A stretch of 64,000 nt of DNA from Gillisia sp. UBA3175 (GTDB lineage Bacteria > Bacteroidota > Bacteroidia > Flavobacteriales > Flavobacteriaceae). Below the pieces are notes generated by a model. The model was given only the letters and a program-made list of their open reading frames with translations. It ran no database searches and was not told the origin of the DNA. The translations under genes and the position numbers were made by a program. The stretch's first letter is position 1. Every line of letters begins with the position of its first letter. The DNA is taken from contig DEXV01000001.1 of the NCBI GenBank assembly GCA_002364325.1, positions 52,626 to 116,625 of the forward strand. The letters are read 5' to 3'. Of the stretch, positions 8,697-16,858 are shown one piece after another.

Positions 8697-9320
8697 TTAT
8701 TCTGCGTACGAGTTTTTATATTCTTTTCCAGATACAATTTTAGCGAAATCTTCTTCTATAGTTTCTCTAGGATATTCTACAAAACGATTTACTTCTTTTC
8801 CATCTTTCAAGAAGATAACTGTTGGAACTCTATTTAAATCAAAATCTTTTTCGATATTTTCATTGGTGGATTTTTGTCTATTTACGCCGTAAAAAGTAAG
8901 TTTTGACATATCATAACCAGCTTCATCCAATATTTTGAAAACCTTTGGAGTTTCCCTTCTGCTATCCGGGCACCAAGTTCCCATAAAAGCAACTATTTCA
9001 TAATCTGAAATATTTTTTTTAATAGTATTCATTGCTTCTTCTGAAGGAGAATAAGAGCTATATCCAGAATTAAACCAAGAGGCAAAAGCTTCTTGTTCCA
9101 GATCTGCTTTTATAAATTCTCCTACTAACATTCCTTCTTGCATATTCGATTTTGCTTTTGTTTCTACTTTTGTATTAGTAGTAACGGTGGTAGTTGTAGT
9201 TTCATTGGTCGTGGTAGCTTCAGCAGTGGTGTTAGCTGCGTTTTTTGTGGTTTGCTTGGATTCACCACAACTCGTTAATAATGCAAAAGCTAAAACGTAT
9301 AAACTTAATTTCATAATCAT
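8697..9320 (-). CDS. Thioredoxin-fold lipoprotein with single active-site cysteine
   Basis: A 207-aa exported lipoprotein (lipobox LLTSC, Cys18) followed by a Thr/Asn/Ala-rich linker (about 22-58) and a thioredoxin-like domain. The active site reads G-T-W-C-P-D-S-R-R (Cys117): the second Cys of CxxC is Ser, while the cis-Pro loop RVPTVIF is kept. It is therefore unlikely to be an ordinary dithiol oxidoreductase; a monothiol or binding role is possible. Two ATGs (9320, 9314) are possible starts. Lies 5 bp downstream of gpmI in the same direction. Confidence 0.85.
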   Translation of the reverse strand: MIMKLSLYVLAFALLTSCGESKQTTKNAANTTAEATTTNETTTTTVTTNTKVETKAKSNMQEGMLVGEFIKADLEQEAFASWFNSGYSSYSPSEEAMNTIKKNISDYEIVAFMGTWCPDSRRETPKVFKILDEAGYDMSKLTFYGVNRQKSTNENIEKDFDLNRVPTVIFLKDGKEVNRFVEYPRETIEEDFAKIVSGKEYKNSYAE

Positions 9321-9325
9321 TTATT

Positions 9326-10843
9326 TTATATTAAAGGTTCTTGGGTCATTAGTTCAGGTTTAGTGATTCCCATTAACTTAAGTATGGTTGGCGCCACGTC
9401 CCCTAATTTACCATTTTTTATGGATTTTATATCTTTATCTACAAGTATTAGTGGAACCGGATTCGTGGTGTGTGAAGTATTTGGAGATCCATCTGGATTT
9501 CTCATTACTTCGCAATTCCCATGATCTGCAATTACTAAAATACTGTAATCATTTTCTATAGCGGATTCTACTACTTTTTGCGCACACTCGTCTACAACTT
9601 CGCAGGCCTTTATAGCCGCTTCCATCACACCGGTGTGACCTACCATATCTGGATTTGCAAAATTAAGACATACAAAGTCCACTTTTCCAGAGTTAAGTTC
9701 AGGAATTATTTTATCTCTAATTTCATATGCCCTCATTTCTGGTTGCAGATCATAGGTAGCAACTTTTGGAGAACTACACATTATCCTTTTTTCACCCTTA
9801 AATGGTTTTTCTCTTCCTCCAGAAAAGAAAAAGGTAACATGTGGATATTTCTCTGTTTCGGCAATTCTGATCTGGGTTTTCCCCATATACTCTAAAACTT
9901 CACCTAAGGTAGTTTTAATATTTTCTTTTTTGAAGACCACATTTACATTGGTGAACTCATCATCATATTTTGTAAGAGTTACATAGTATAGAGGCATTTT
10001 TTTCATTGAAAATTGGGCCATATCCTCTTGTGATAATACCTGGGTGAGTTGTCTTCCCCTATCTGTTCTGAAGTTAAAAAAGATAACAACTTCATCATTT
10101 TTCATGGTTGCAACAGGATCACCATTTTCATTAGTTAAAACTATTGGTTCTAAAAATTCATCTGTAACTCCATTCTCATAACTTTCTTCAACAGAGTTTA
10201 TGGCATTTGTAGATCTTGCACCTTTTCCAGAAACAATAAGATCGTAAGCTTTTTGAACTCGTTCCCAACGCTTATCTCTATCCATTGCAAAATATCTTCC
10301 AATAACTGAAGCTAATTTACTATTTGTCTTATCTAAATGCTCTTGGATTTCAGCTAAATACTTAACTCCAGATTTTGGGTCTACATCTCTACCATCGGTA
10401 AACGCATGTACATATTTCTCCTTAACACCAAACTCATTAGCAGCTGTTAATAAACCTTTTAAATGGTTTATATGGGAATGAACTCCACCATCGCTTAACA
10501 AACCCATAAAATGTATCGGTTTTTTATGTTTTACGGCATAATCAAAAGCTTGCTCTAACACGGGCTCGCTTATCAAACTATTGTTTTGTACTGCTAAGTT
10601 GATTTTGGCAAGATCTTGATAAACAATTCTTCCAGCTCCTAAATTCATATGGCCAACTTCACTATTCCCCATTTGGCCTTCAGGTAAACCAACATTCATC
10701 CCGTGAGTTAATAGTTGGGCATTTGGATAATCTGTAAATAAACTATCTACAAAAGGAGTATTAGCTTGAGAAATTGCCGAGACCTTAGGATCTTGAGTAA
10801 TTCCCCATCCATCTAAGATCATAAGAACAACTTTCTTATTCAT
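9326..10843 (-). CDS. gpmI: 2,3-bisphosphoglycerate-independent phosphoglycerate mutase
   Basis: Interconverts 3- and 2-phosphoglycerate in glycolysis. At 505 aa this is the normal length for iPGM. Metal and catalytic motifs are complete: MILDGWG (Asp11), GQMGNSEVGHMNLGAGR (phosphoserine Ser61), HAFTDGRDVDP, DRDKRWERV, NFRTDRGRQLT, NFANPDMVGHTG, IADHGNCE and TSHTTNPVP. First gene of the minus-strand map operon by position; its promoter should lie in the long AT-rich gap that follows on the plus coordinate. Confidence 0.98.
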   Translation of the reverse strand: MNKKVVLMILDGWGITQDPKVSAISQANTPFVDSLFTDYPNAQLLTHGMNVGLPEGQMGNSEVGHMNLGAGRIVYQDLAKINLAVQNNSLISEPVLEQAFDYAVKHKKPIHFMGLLSDGGVHSHINHLKGLLTAANEFGVKEKYVHAFTDGRDVDPKSGVKYLAEIQEHLDKTNSKLASVIGRYFAMDRDKRWERVQKAYDLIVSGKGARSTNAINSVEESYENGVTDEFLEPIVLTNENGDPVATMKNDEVVIFFNFRTDRGRQLTQVLSQEDMAQFSMKKMPLYYVTLTKYDDEFTNVNVVFKKENIKTTLGEVLEYMGKTQIRIAETEKYPHVTFFFSGGREKPFKGEKRIMCSSPKVATYDLQPEMRAYEIRDKIIPELNSGKVDFVCLNFANPDMVGHTGVMEAAIKACEVVDECAQKVVESAIENDYSILVIADHGNCEVMRNPDGSPNTSHTTNPVPLILVDKDIKSIKNGKLGDVAPTILKLMGITKPELMTQEPLI

Positions 10844-11299
10844 AAATTTCTTGTATAAGTGCGTAAAGATATAAACTATAAATAGTAGTGGGTAATTTGT
10901 GCTACTAATGTTTTATTAAAAATTAACTTAATAACTATTTGATTCATTTAAGTAGTATAAAAATTTTACTTCGCAAAGTGCTTTTTCAACCAAGATGCTA
11001 TTCAAATCTTCATTTTTAAGGTAATATAAGAAGTGTTAAATTGTTAAAAGTATATTTAATAATATTTTCCCAATATTTTTTTTAGCTCTTCATGAAATAT
11101 TATTTAAAATTATACGTTAGTATACCTATTGTCTCCTAAAAAGGCAATATTTAAATGCCTGATAATAAGTGTTATTTTAGATAATTAATCGCTATAAAGC
11201 AATTTTGATCGACTAAATAGTTGGATTTAAATTAATATTTGTAAGTTGGCATTATGTTTGGAAATAATTAACAAATCATTAAAAAATTAACCCGCTTTT
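10844..11299. other. AT-rich intergenic region between divergent gpmI and L,D-transpeptidase genes
   Basis: 456 bp without a credible gene in any frame. It must hold the promoters for gpmI (leftward) and the L,D-transpeptidase (rightward). On the plus strand, TATGTTTG at 11253-11260 matches the TAnnTTTG -7 element 40 bp before the ATG, without a well-spaced -33 box. The short hairpin AGGCAATATTTAAATGCCT near 11142 is AT-rich with a 4-bp GGCA/TGCC clamp. No tRNA or obvious riboswitch was seen. Confidence 0.6.
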
Positions 11300-12040
11300 A
11301 TGACTTATAAAATCCTAACCGTAATTTCTTGCCTTACCTTTTCCTTTGCTTTTAATACCACAGATGGTCTTGCCTCTTCCAACATAACAGAAAAACCTTT
11401 AGAACTATCTACAATTACTTCCAAAATTAATTTGACAGTAGATGAGGAAATTAACCTCGCTTATGCTGAATTTGTGGAAAAGAATACAAGCGTTCCAGAT
11501 CTAGAAAGTTTTAAAAATGGAATGTTAGGTTATTTTAAGTTAGAAGATAAGGATCTAGTTGAAAAGAAAATACTTACTATTATAGATTTTACTTTGTCTT
11601 CTACGAAGAAAAGAATGTGGGTTTTAGATATGACCTCTAATAAAGTTTTGTTTAATACAGTTGTTGCTCATGGCAAAAATACTGGTGGCGAGTTTGCAAC
11701 CAATTTTTCAAACCAAGTAAATTCCTTACAAAGCTCACTTGGTTTTTATGTAACAGGTGAAACTTATATCGGTAAGAATGGCTATTCTATGTTTATAGAT
11801 GGAATGGAAAAGCAATTTAATTCTAAAGCACGTGAGAGATATGTTGTAGTTCATGGAGCAGATTATGCAAATCCATCTTTTATTAATAAACTGGGAAGAT
11901 TAGGAAGAAGCTACGGATGTCCTGCACTACCAACTGCCTTAACCAATGATATTATAGATGTAATTAAGAATAAATCTGTAATTTATATCCACTCTGCAGA
12001 TAAAACATATTTACAAAATTCCGAAATGATCAAGGCTTAG
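11300..12040 (+). CDS. Exported murein L,D-transpeptidase catalytic-domain protein (YkuD_2 type)
   Basis: A 246-aa protein with an N-terminal signal peptide (SCLTFSFAFNTTDGLASS). The domain resembles the Bacteroidota murein L,D-transpeptidase catalytic family (PF13645-like): KRMWVLDMTSNKVLFNTVVAHGKNTG, LGFYVTGETYIGKNGYSM, YVVVHGADYA and the catalytic SYGCPALP (Cys207). It is expected to act on peptidoglycan, forming 3-3 cross-links or anchoring proteins. Its 3' end overlaps the convergent second transpeptidase by 11 bp. Confidence 0.9.
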   Translation: MTYKILTVISCLTFSFAFNTTDGLASSNITEKPLELSTITSKINLTVDEEINLAYAEFVEKNTSVPDLESFKNGMLGYFKLEDKDLVEKKILTIIDFTLSSTKKRMWVLDMTSNKVLFNTVVAHGKNTGGEFATNFSNQVNSLQSSLGFYVTGETYIGKNGYSMFIDGMEKQFNSKARERYVVVHGADYANPSFINKLGRLGRSYGCPALPTALTNDIIDVIKNKSVIYIHSADKTYLQNSEMIKA

Positions 12041-13670
12041 AATCCTTCAATAATTCTGAAATTATTTTTTTATCATATTTGTAAATATCTTCGGTAAATT
12101 TAGGCTTTCCGTTTTCTAACCAAGCCGTCCAATAAAAATGATGCACTTTAACATGTTGTTTCATTTTAACTTGTGTTGTTTTTCCGGTAGCAATGATTTC
12201 TTCAATTTTTTCTGAAATGTATTCTGGTTGATCTTCCAGTAGATATTGCGCCAGTTCCAATGCAGCTTCAACTCTAATACAACCAGAACTCTGTGCTCTG
12301 GAATTTCTAGAAAAAAGCGATTTGGAAGGCGTGTCATGTAAATAGATCAAATGTTTATTGGGATAAATAATCTTTACAACTCCCAGAGGATTCGAGCCTC
12401 CAGGGTTTTGTCTATACGTATATGAATTTACCCTATTGTTGTTCCAATCAATTTCTGAAGGATCTAATCGTTCCCCATTTGCATTGTAAACATTCAAATG
12501 TTTTTTGGAAAGATAATCGATGTTTTTTCGAACTCCTGGAATAACATCTTTACTCTTAATAGTAGGTGGAATGGTCCAAGTTGGATTAAAGACAATATAT
12601 TTTATTTCTTCAGAAAATATGGGAGTCTTTCTTACATCTGTGCCCACCATGGTTTTATGACTACTTACAACTTCATCATTCTTTAGCACCTCTAATTGAT
12701 AATTAGCGATATTCACTAATATGTAGTGCTCCCCTAAATCTCTTGGATACCATCTCCAACGCTCTAAGTTTGCCAGTATTTGGTTGTATCTATCCTTATA
12801 ATCTATATTTAATAAAGCAATTGTGCTATTTCCCACTATTCCATCTGCCAATAAACCATTATCCAGCTGCAAATTTTTAATGGCTTCTTGAACAGCTTCG
12901 GAATGATCGTAGGTAAAAGGATCTATGTTTTTTAAATACCCTAGAGCCATTAAACGAAATTTGATCTTTGGCATTCTTCCATCTTGCATCCCTGGTTTTA
13001 TTAGATCGCCTTCTTCAATATCCTTAAATTCTTCAAACTCTTCTTTCTTCTCTTTAAATTCTTTTAATGCTGAAATGAGTTGTGTATAGATTGGGTTAGT
13101 TGGTCTTATCTTTTTAAAAGCGACTTCAAAATCGTTTGCTTCCAAAGATTGTTTTAAAAGATTTGTAAATGAAGCTTCATTCCTAGGAATATCGAAAACT
13201 TCATGAATTTTTCGTGGCTCTATTTTTCCATTCAATAAATGATTGCTGTACTGGAAATAAGCATCTGTAAGCAATACATCTAATCGGCTTCTTTCTTTAT
13301 TATTAAGTTCTCGAATATGAGCAGTAAGCGTATCTATGTCTTGTCCATGATATTCAGAATAAGAGAGTCCTTCCAGATCTGTTTTTTTTAAAACCTCAAT
13401 AAATGATGTTCTAAACTGAAGATCGCTCCAAACTGGATTTGGATTTACTGCATAAAATTTTTTAATTGAATCTAATTGAAAAAAACTAACTTGATTCTCC
13501 TGTGAAAGAAGCTTATCTATCTCATTTTTGGAGCCTAAAGGAGCATTTTCAGAATAATTATCTTCAACATTATTATCACTTTCAGCCGAATTCTTACAGC
13601 TAGTTGTCGCTAGGAAGCTTAGGATGCAAATCGCATATCCCCATAAAAAGGATTTCCTGGTAATTTTCAA
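12030..13670 (-). CDS. L,D-transpeptidase with scaffold and peptidoglycan-binding domains (YcbB/LdtD-like)
   Basis: A 546-aa exported protein with a lipobox-like signal (FLATTSC, Cys25). Layout as in LdtD/YcbB: scaffold domain (about 45-230), peptidoglycan-binding helices (DGIVGNSTIALLN) and a YkuD catalytic domain ending in HDTPSKSLFSRNSRAQSSGCIRVE-type signature (His plus Cys464). Cross-links murein 3-3, bypassing D,D-transpeptidases. The first codon is TTG at 13668-13670; no in-frame ATG precedes the signal peptide. Convergent overlap with the neighbour is 11 bp. Confidence 0.93.
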   Translation of the reverse strand: MKITRKSFLWGYAICILSFLATTSCKNSAESDNNVEDNYSENAPLGSKNEIDKLLSQENQVSFFQLDSIKKFYAVNPNPVWSDLQFRTSFIEVLKKTDLEGLSYSEYHGQDIDTLTAHIRELNNKERSRLDVLLTDAYFQYSNHLLNGKIEPRKIHEVFDIPRNEASFTNLLKQSLEANDFEVAFKKIRPTNPIYTQLISALKEFKEKKEEFEEFKDIEEGDLIKPGMQDGRMPKIKFRLMALGYLKNIDPFTYDHSEAVQEAIKNLQLDNGLLADGIVGNSTIALLNIDYKDRYNQILANLERWRWYPRDLGEHYILVNIANYQLEVLKNDEVVSSHKTMVGTDVRKTPIFSEEIKYIVFNPTWTIPPTIKSKDVIPGVRKNIDYLSKKHLNVYNANGERLDPSEIDWNNNRVNSYTYRQNPGGSNPLGVVKIIYPNKHLIYLHDTPSKSLFSRNSRAQSSGCIRVEAALELAQYLLEDQPEYISEKIEEIIATGKTTQVKMKQHVKVHHFYWTAWLENGKPKFTEDIYKYDKKIISELLKDSKP

Positions 13671-13695
13671 AATAGTAGGATTTAATAATTATAAG

Positions 13696-14151
13696 CTAAT
13701 TTAAATGATCTTTAAACATTACAATGTGCTCGCAAACACCGGGCACTTCAAAAGGTTTTCCAATGCATTCATAGCCATGTTTTTTGTAAAAATCTACTGC
13801 AGTAATTCTCGCATTGAACCAAAGCATAGCGTCCTTATTTACCAGATCGATCTTTTTTTCGCCTTCTTTAAGTAAAAGCGAACCATAGCCCATATTTTTA
13901 AATTCGGCCAGAATAGCCATTCCTCTTAATTGATACTGAGTGTGGTTTTTAAAAAAAGGGTTGCTGTTTTTCATAAAACTAGCAACCCCAATAATATTTG
14001 AATTTTGAAAAATGCTAAGATGAAATGTTCCTTCATCTTGATCACCACTAAATTGACATTCTAAAATTGGCCTTCCAGGCCGTAATACAGGTTGCCTAAT
14101 AGAATAGGTCTCTTCAGCAGTAATTTCCCGTATCATTAAATTAATGCTCAT
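13696..14151 (-). CDS. GNAT-family N-acetyltransferase
   Basis: A 151-aa acetyltransferase. Motif A is visible as RGMAILAEFKNMGYGSLLLKEGEKK, the acetyl-CoA pyrophosphate loop with an NxGYG variant of the Q/RxxGxG/A signature, followed by WFNARITAVDFYKKHGYECIGKPFE typical of motif B. The N-terminal IREITAEETYSIRQPVLRPGRP and PGVCEHIVMFK at the end suggest a YitH/ElaA-like small-molecule acetylase, but the substrate is unknown. It is 13 bp from the next GNAT gene on the same strand. Confidence 0.88.
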   Translation of the reverse strand: MSINLMIREITAEETYSIRQPVLRPGRPILECQFSGDQDEGTFHLSIFQNSNIIGVASFMKNSNPFFKNHTQYQLRGMAILAEFKNMGYGSLLLKEGEKKIDLVNKDAMLWFNARITAVDFYKKHGYECIGKPFEVPGVCEHIVMFKDHLN

Positions 14152-14164
14152 TTTGCAAATATAA

Positions 14165-14455
14165 TTAGTTTGCTAAAACGTCTCTATATTCCATATTTTG
14201 ATCAAATTGAACTTCAGCAAATGGGCATAGTGGATCAATTTTATAATTATTTTCTCTGGCATATTCTACACTTCTTTTTAAAAGCATAGAAGCCAATCCG
14301 TTACCTTCCAAGGCAGGTCTTGTTTGCGTATGGTCTATAATTAGAATCCCATTATCTTTTTTTGAATAGGTAAGTTCAGAGGTGATTCCTTTATCATCCT
14401 CCATATAGAACATTCCTCTATTATCATTCTCTTTGTGTTTTATCTCCTGACTCAT
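14165..14455 (-). CDS. Short GNAT-fold acetyltransferase (YjdJ/Gcn5-CG type)
   Basis: A 96-aa single-domain protein. RPALEGNGLASMLLKRSVEYARENNYKIDPLCPFAEVQF matches the minimal GCN5-related family in which acetyl-CoA binds E-G-x-G-L-A/G and a conserved Cys (PLCPFA) sits where YjdJ-type proteins have their acyl-accepting cysteine. The substrate is not predictable. Between a GNAT gene and the ClpP-like gene, with a 12-bp gap to the latter. Confidence 0.87.
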   Translation of the reverse strand: MSQEIKHKENDNRGMFYMEDDKGITSELTYSKKDNGILIIDHTQTRPALEGNGLASMLLKRSVEYARENNYKIDPLCPFAEVQFDQNMEYRDVLAN

Positions 14456-14467
14456 ATCTCCTATTAT

Positions 14468-15019
14468 TTAAGGGTTATAAACATCGTCTACTATACCATA
14501 AGCAATAGACTCTTGTGCATCCATCCAATAGTCTCGGTTAAAATCTTTCAAGACTTTTTCCACTTTCTGATCACAATTTTCTGCAAGAATCTTAGCGCTA
14601 ATTTCTTTTATTTTCAAGATCTCAGCTGCTTGAATTTCGATGTTCGAAGCTTGTCCACGTGCTCCTCCGCTTGGTTGGTGTATCATTACTTTGGATAAAG
14701 GTTGAATAAATCTTCTTCCTTTAGTTCCACCAGAAAGCAAGATAGATCCCATTGAAGCAGCCAGTCCAGAACAGATAGTTGCAACAGGGCTTTTTAAAGA
14801 TTTCATCGTATCGTAAATGGCAAAACCATCGGTTACAAAACCTCCCGGACTATTTATGAAAAATTGGATCTCTTTATCTGAGATAGAATCTAGGTATAAA
14901 AGTCTATCTATCACGTGCTTGGCAGATTTATCGTCTACGCCGCCCCACAAAAATATTTTTCTTTGCTCTATGAATTTTTCGTCTATAAGGTCTTGGATTT
15001 TTCCAGGTTTATTTTTCAT
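14468..15019 (-). CDS. ClpP-like ATP-dependent protease proteolytic subunit (paralogue type)
   Basis: A 183-aa serine protease of the ClpP family. The triad is visible: Ser in GLAASMGSILL, His in SKVMIHQPSGG and Asp in FNRDYWMDAQES. FINSPGGFVTDGFAIYDTM is the usual oxyanion/handle region. The N-terminus (MKNKPGKIQDLIDEKFIEQRKIFLWGGVDD) lacks the axial-loop sequence of housekeeping ClpP. No clpX lies next to it, so it is probably a second ClpP. Start set at ATG 15019; a longer frame back to 15103 would run into the divergent gene. Confidence 0.87.
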   Translation of the reverse strand: MKNKPGKIQDLIDEKFIEQRKIFLWGGVDDKSAKHVIDRLLYLDSISDKEIQFFINSPGGFVTDGFAIYDTMKSLKSPVATICSGLAASMGSILLSGGTKGRRFIQPLSKVMIHQPSGGARGQASNIEIQAAEILKIKEISAKILAENCDQKVEKVLKDFNRDYWMDAQESIAYGIVDDVYNP

Positions 15020-15056
15020 GAGTATTTTATTCTGATTATTAATTCTAGCTAAAATT

Positions 15057-15509
15057 ATGACTAATTTCGCAGAAAACGGTAGGATGGAATTATCAATTAA
15101 CAAGATTTTAAAGAATGATCTGGATTTGGTTGTGCCACTAATAATGGAATTGTCTGAATATCAAACAGAAGAAAGCCTATTGAGATCAAGAATGGGAGAG
15201 ATGTTCAACCAAAATTATGAATGTTTTGCAATATATATAAACGAGGAAGTTATTGGCACTTTTGGATTATGGTTCATGACTCGTCATTATGCTGGTAAAT
15301 CTTGCGAAGCAGATCATGTTTTTATTAAACCAGAATACCAAAACCGCGGATTTGGTAAGGAAATATTCGAATATATTTTTGAATATGCAAAGGTTAAAGG
15401 ATGTGAGATGCAAGAGTTAAACTCTTACGTTCAGAACTTTAAGTCTCATAAGTTTTATATGAATTTAGGCTATGTTATTAAAGGCTATCATTTTTTAAAA
15501 AAGCTGTAA
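15057..15509 (+). CDS. GNAT-family N-acetyltransferase
   Basis: A 150-aa acetyltransferase with a clear motif A, HVFIKPEYQNRGFGKEIFEYIFEYAK (Q/RxxGxG loop), and motif B, LNSYVQNFKSHKFYMNLGYVIKGYHFLKK. The substrate is unknown. Transcribed divergently from the ClpP-like gene. The start could be ATG 15057 or ATG 15084 (MELSINKIL); the second better matches how such domains begin, but I cannot decide. Ends 48 bp before tRNA-Gly. Confidence 0.9.
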   Translation: MTNFAENGRMELSINKILKNDLDLVVPLIMELSEYQTEESLLRSRMGEMFNQNYECFAIYINEEVIGTFGLWFMTRHYAGKSCEADHVFIKPEYQNRGFGKEIFEYIFEYAKVKGCEMQELNSYVQNFKSHKFYMNLGYVIKGYHFLKKL

Positions 15510-15557
15510 TTTTTTTTGGAATTTGAAAAGGATAACGATTATATTTGCGGTGTAATT

Positions 15558-15630
15558 GCGAAAGTAGCTCAGTTGGTAGAGCGTCAGCCTTCCAAGCTGA
15601 ATGTCGCCGGTTCGAACCCGGTCTTTCGCT
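15558..15630 (+). tRNA. tRNA-Gly (anticodon UCC)
   Basis: A 73-nt cloverleaf: acceptor GCGAAAG/CTTTCGC; D-stem GCTC/GAGC with loop AGTTGGTA; anticodon stem TCAGC/GCTGA with loop CTTCCAA, giving anticodon TCC (reads GGA); T-arm GCCGG-TTCGAAC-CCGGT with one G-T pair; discriminator T. No encoded CCA. Its last 16 bases recur twice downstream at a 115-bp period. Confidence 0.97.
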
Positions 15631-15890
15631 CTAAAACCTTCCTAAATCGGGAAGGTTTTTCTTTTTGTAAGAATTTCGTTTTTAAATTAAGAAGAGGGTG
15701 AGAAGCCAGTCCTGAGCGCAGTTGAAGGGAACCCGGTCTTTCGCTCTAAAACCTTCCTAAATCGGGGAGGTTTTTCTTTTTGTAAGAATTTCGTTTTTAA
15801 ATTAAGTATAGGGTGAGAACGCTGTACTGAGCACAGTCGAAGGGAACCCGGTCTTTCGCTCTAAAAACTTCCTGATTCAGGGAGTTTTTT
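15615..15890 (+). repeat. Tandem 115-bp repeat carrying the tRNA-Gly 3' end and its terminator
   Basis: The sequence AACCCGGTCTTTCGCT (the last 16 nt of tRNA-Gly) starts at 15615, 15730 and 15845, exactly 115 bp apart. Each copy is followed by a terminator hairpin, and the first two also share CTTTTTGTAAGAATTTCG plus flanks. Each inter-copy tail holds a variant of CCTGAGCnnnGTTGAAGG (15711-15728, 15826-15843), which also occurs near 60800. The third copy ends after its hairpin. The copies are diverged, so the duplication is not recent. This accounts for most of the gap 15631-15942. Confidence 0.85.
15633..15664 (+). terminator. Terminator of tRNA-Gly
   Basis: AAAACCTTCC / GGAAGGTTTT (15633-15642 with 15650-15659), 7-nt loop, followed by a T-rich run. 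Slightly changed versions follow each repeated tRNA end at about 15748-15775 and 15863-15890. Confidence 0.85.
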
Positions 15891-15942
15891 TATTAAATAT
15901 TGTTTGGGTTTTTCTGTCAAGTTCGTGACGGATTACAGAACT

Positions 15943-16857
15943 TTAAAAAATGGAAAATCCGGTAAGTGTAGTTAGTTTTTCTAAGGCCGCCATTCCTAAC
16001 TCTGAATTACCTTTGGGATTTAAAATGGGGCTCCAAACCGCTACCGAATATTTTGAAGGATGAATAGCTACAATTCCACCTCCCACACCACTTTTTCCTG
16101 GCAAGCCAACTTCAAAACTAAATTCTCCTGCTTCATCGTAAAATCCGCAAGTTTGCATTAAAGCATTGATCCTTTTTACACGTTTTGTAGAGAGTATTTT
16201 CTCTCCATTCTCCAGCAAAATTCCTCCATTTGCATAGAGCATGAAGGCATTTGCCAATTCTTCACAAGACATTGCTAAGGAACATTGATGAAAATAAAAA
16301 TCTAAAATAGGTTCTACATCGTTTTTAATATTCCCTAATGCCTTCATGTAATTAACTAAACCGTAATTTCTATAACCTGTAGATTTCTCTGAAGTAGCAA
16401 CAGTAAGATCATAATCTATTTCTTGGTTACCGGTAATTTTTCTAACGAATTCTAAAAGGTCCGTTTTTGGATTTTTTAAATTAGAAACTAATATATCTGC
16501 AATTACTAAAGCACCAGCATTTATAAATGGATTTCTGGGAATTCCTTGCTCATACTCCAACTGAGTGAGTGAATTGAAAGGATCTCCGGATGGTTCTACA
16601 TCTACTCGTTCCCAAAGTGATTCCCCTAAGAGCTGCATTGCCATAGTTAAAGTAAAAACCTTAGAGATACTTTGAATAGAGAATTTCTCTTTACTATCTC
16701 CAATCGAATAATGTCCAGAATCTCTACAATAAAGATGCATCCCAAATTTTTTAGGATCTACTTTTGCTAATTCAGGAATATAGGATGCAACCTTACCTGT
16801 GGTATTGCGATAGCTTAACTCTTCTTGAATAGTGTTCAATATTTTTTGGTATTCCAT
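15943..16857 (-). CDS. glsA: Glutaminase (serine-dependent, GlsA type)
   Basis: Hydrolyses glutamine to glutamate and ammonia. At 304 aa from ATG 16857 it has the family's usual length; a longer in-frame start would overlap pepE. It belongs to the beta-lactamase-like fold: SIQSISKVFTL holds the catalytic Ser-x-x-Lys. RNPFINAGALVIADIL, STGYRNYGLVNYMK and GLPGKSGVGGGIVAIHP are hallmark stretches. Starts 1 bp after the pepE stop, so the two form an operon linked by nitrogen/amino-acid recovery. Confidence 0.96.
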   Translation of the reverse strand: MEYQKILNTIQEELSYRNTTGKVASYIPELAKVDPKKFGMHLYCRDSGHYSIGDSKEKFSIQSISKVFTLTMAMQLLGESLWERVDVEPSGDPFNSLTQLEYEQGIPRNPFINAGALVIADILVSNLKNPKTDLLEFVRKITGNQEIDYDLTVATSEKSTGYRNYGLVNYMKALGNIKNDVEPILDFYFHQCSLAMSCEELANAFMLYANGGILLENGEKILSTKRVKRINALMQTCGFYDEAGEFSFEVGLPGKSGVGGGIVAIHPSKYSVAVWSPILNPKGNSELGMAALEKLTTLTGFSIF

Positions 16858-16858
16858 A

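Noticed and set aside
10844..11299. Riboswitch or ncRNA in the longest gene-free gap
   Set aside because: Only AT-rich sequence and weak short hairpins; no conserved aptamer-like pattern recognised.
15516..15701. 61-codon open frame across tRNA-Gly and its terminator
   Set aside because: It reads through a structurally perfect tRNA and has no protein-like features.
15615..15890. CRISPR array
   Set aside because: Only three 115-bp periods, with most of the unit conserved between copies rather than short repeats with unique spacers, and no cas genes.
15558..15942. Integrated element or prophage at tRNA-Gly
   Set aside because: No integrase or phage genes adjoin it; only repeated tRNA ends remain, and the next genes (glsA, pepE) are housekeeping.
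15902..15942. Hairpin TGTCAAGTTCGTGACG as a glsA terminator
   Set aside because: Stem of only 4-5 bp, and on the glsA strand it is followed by A rather than T residues.
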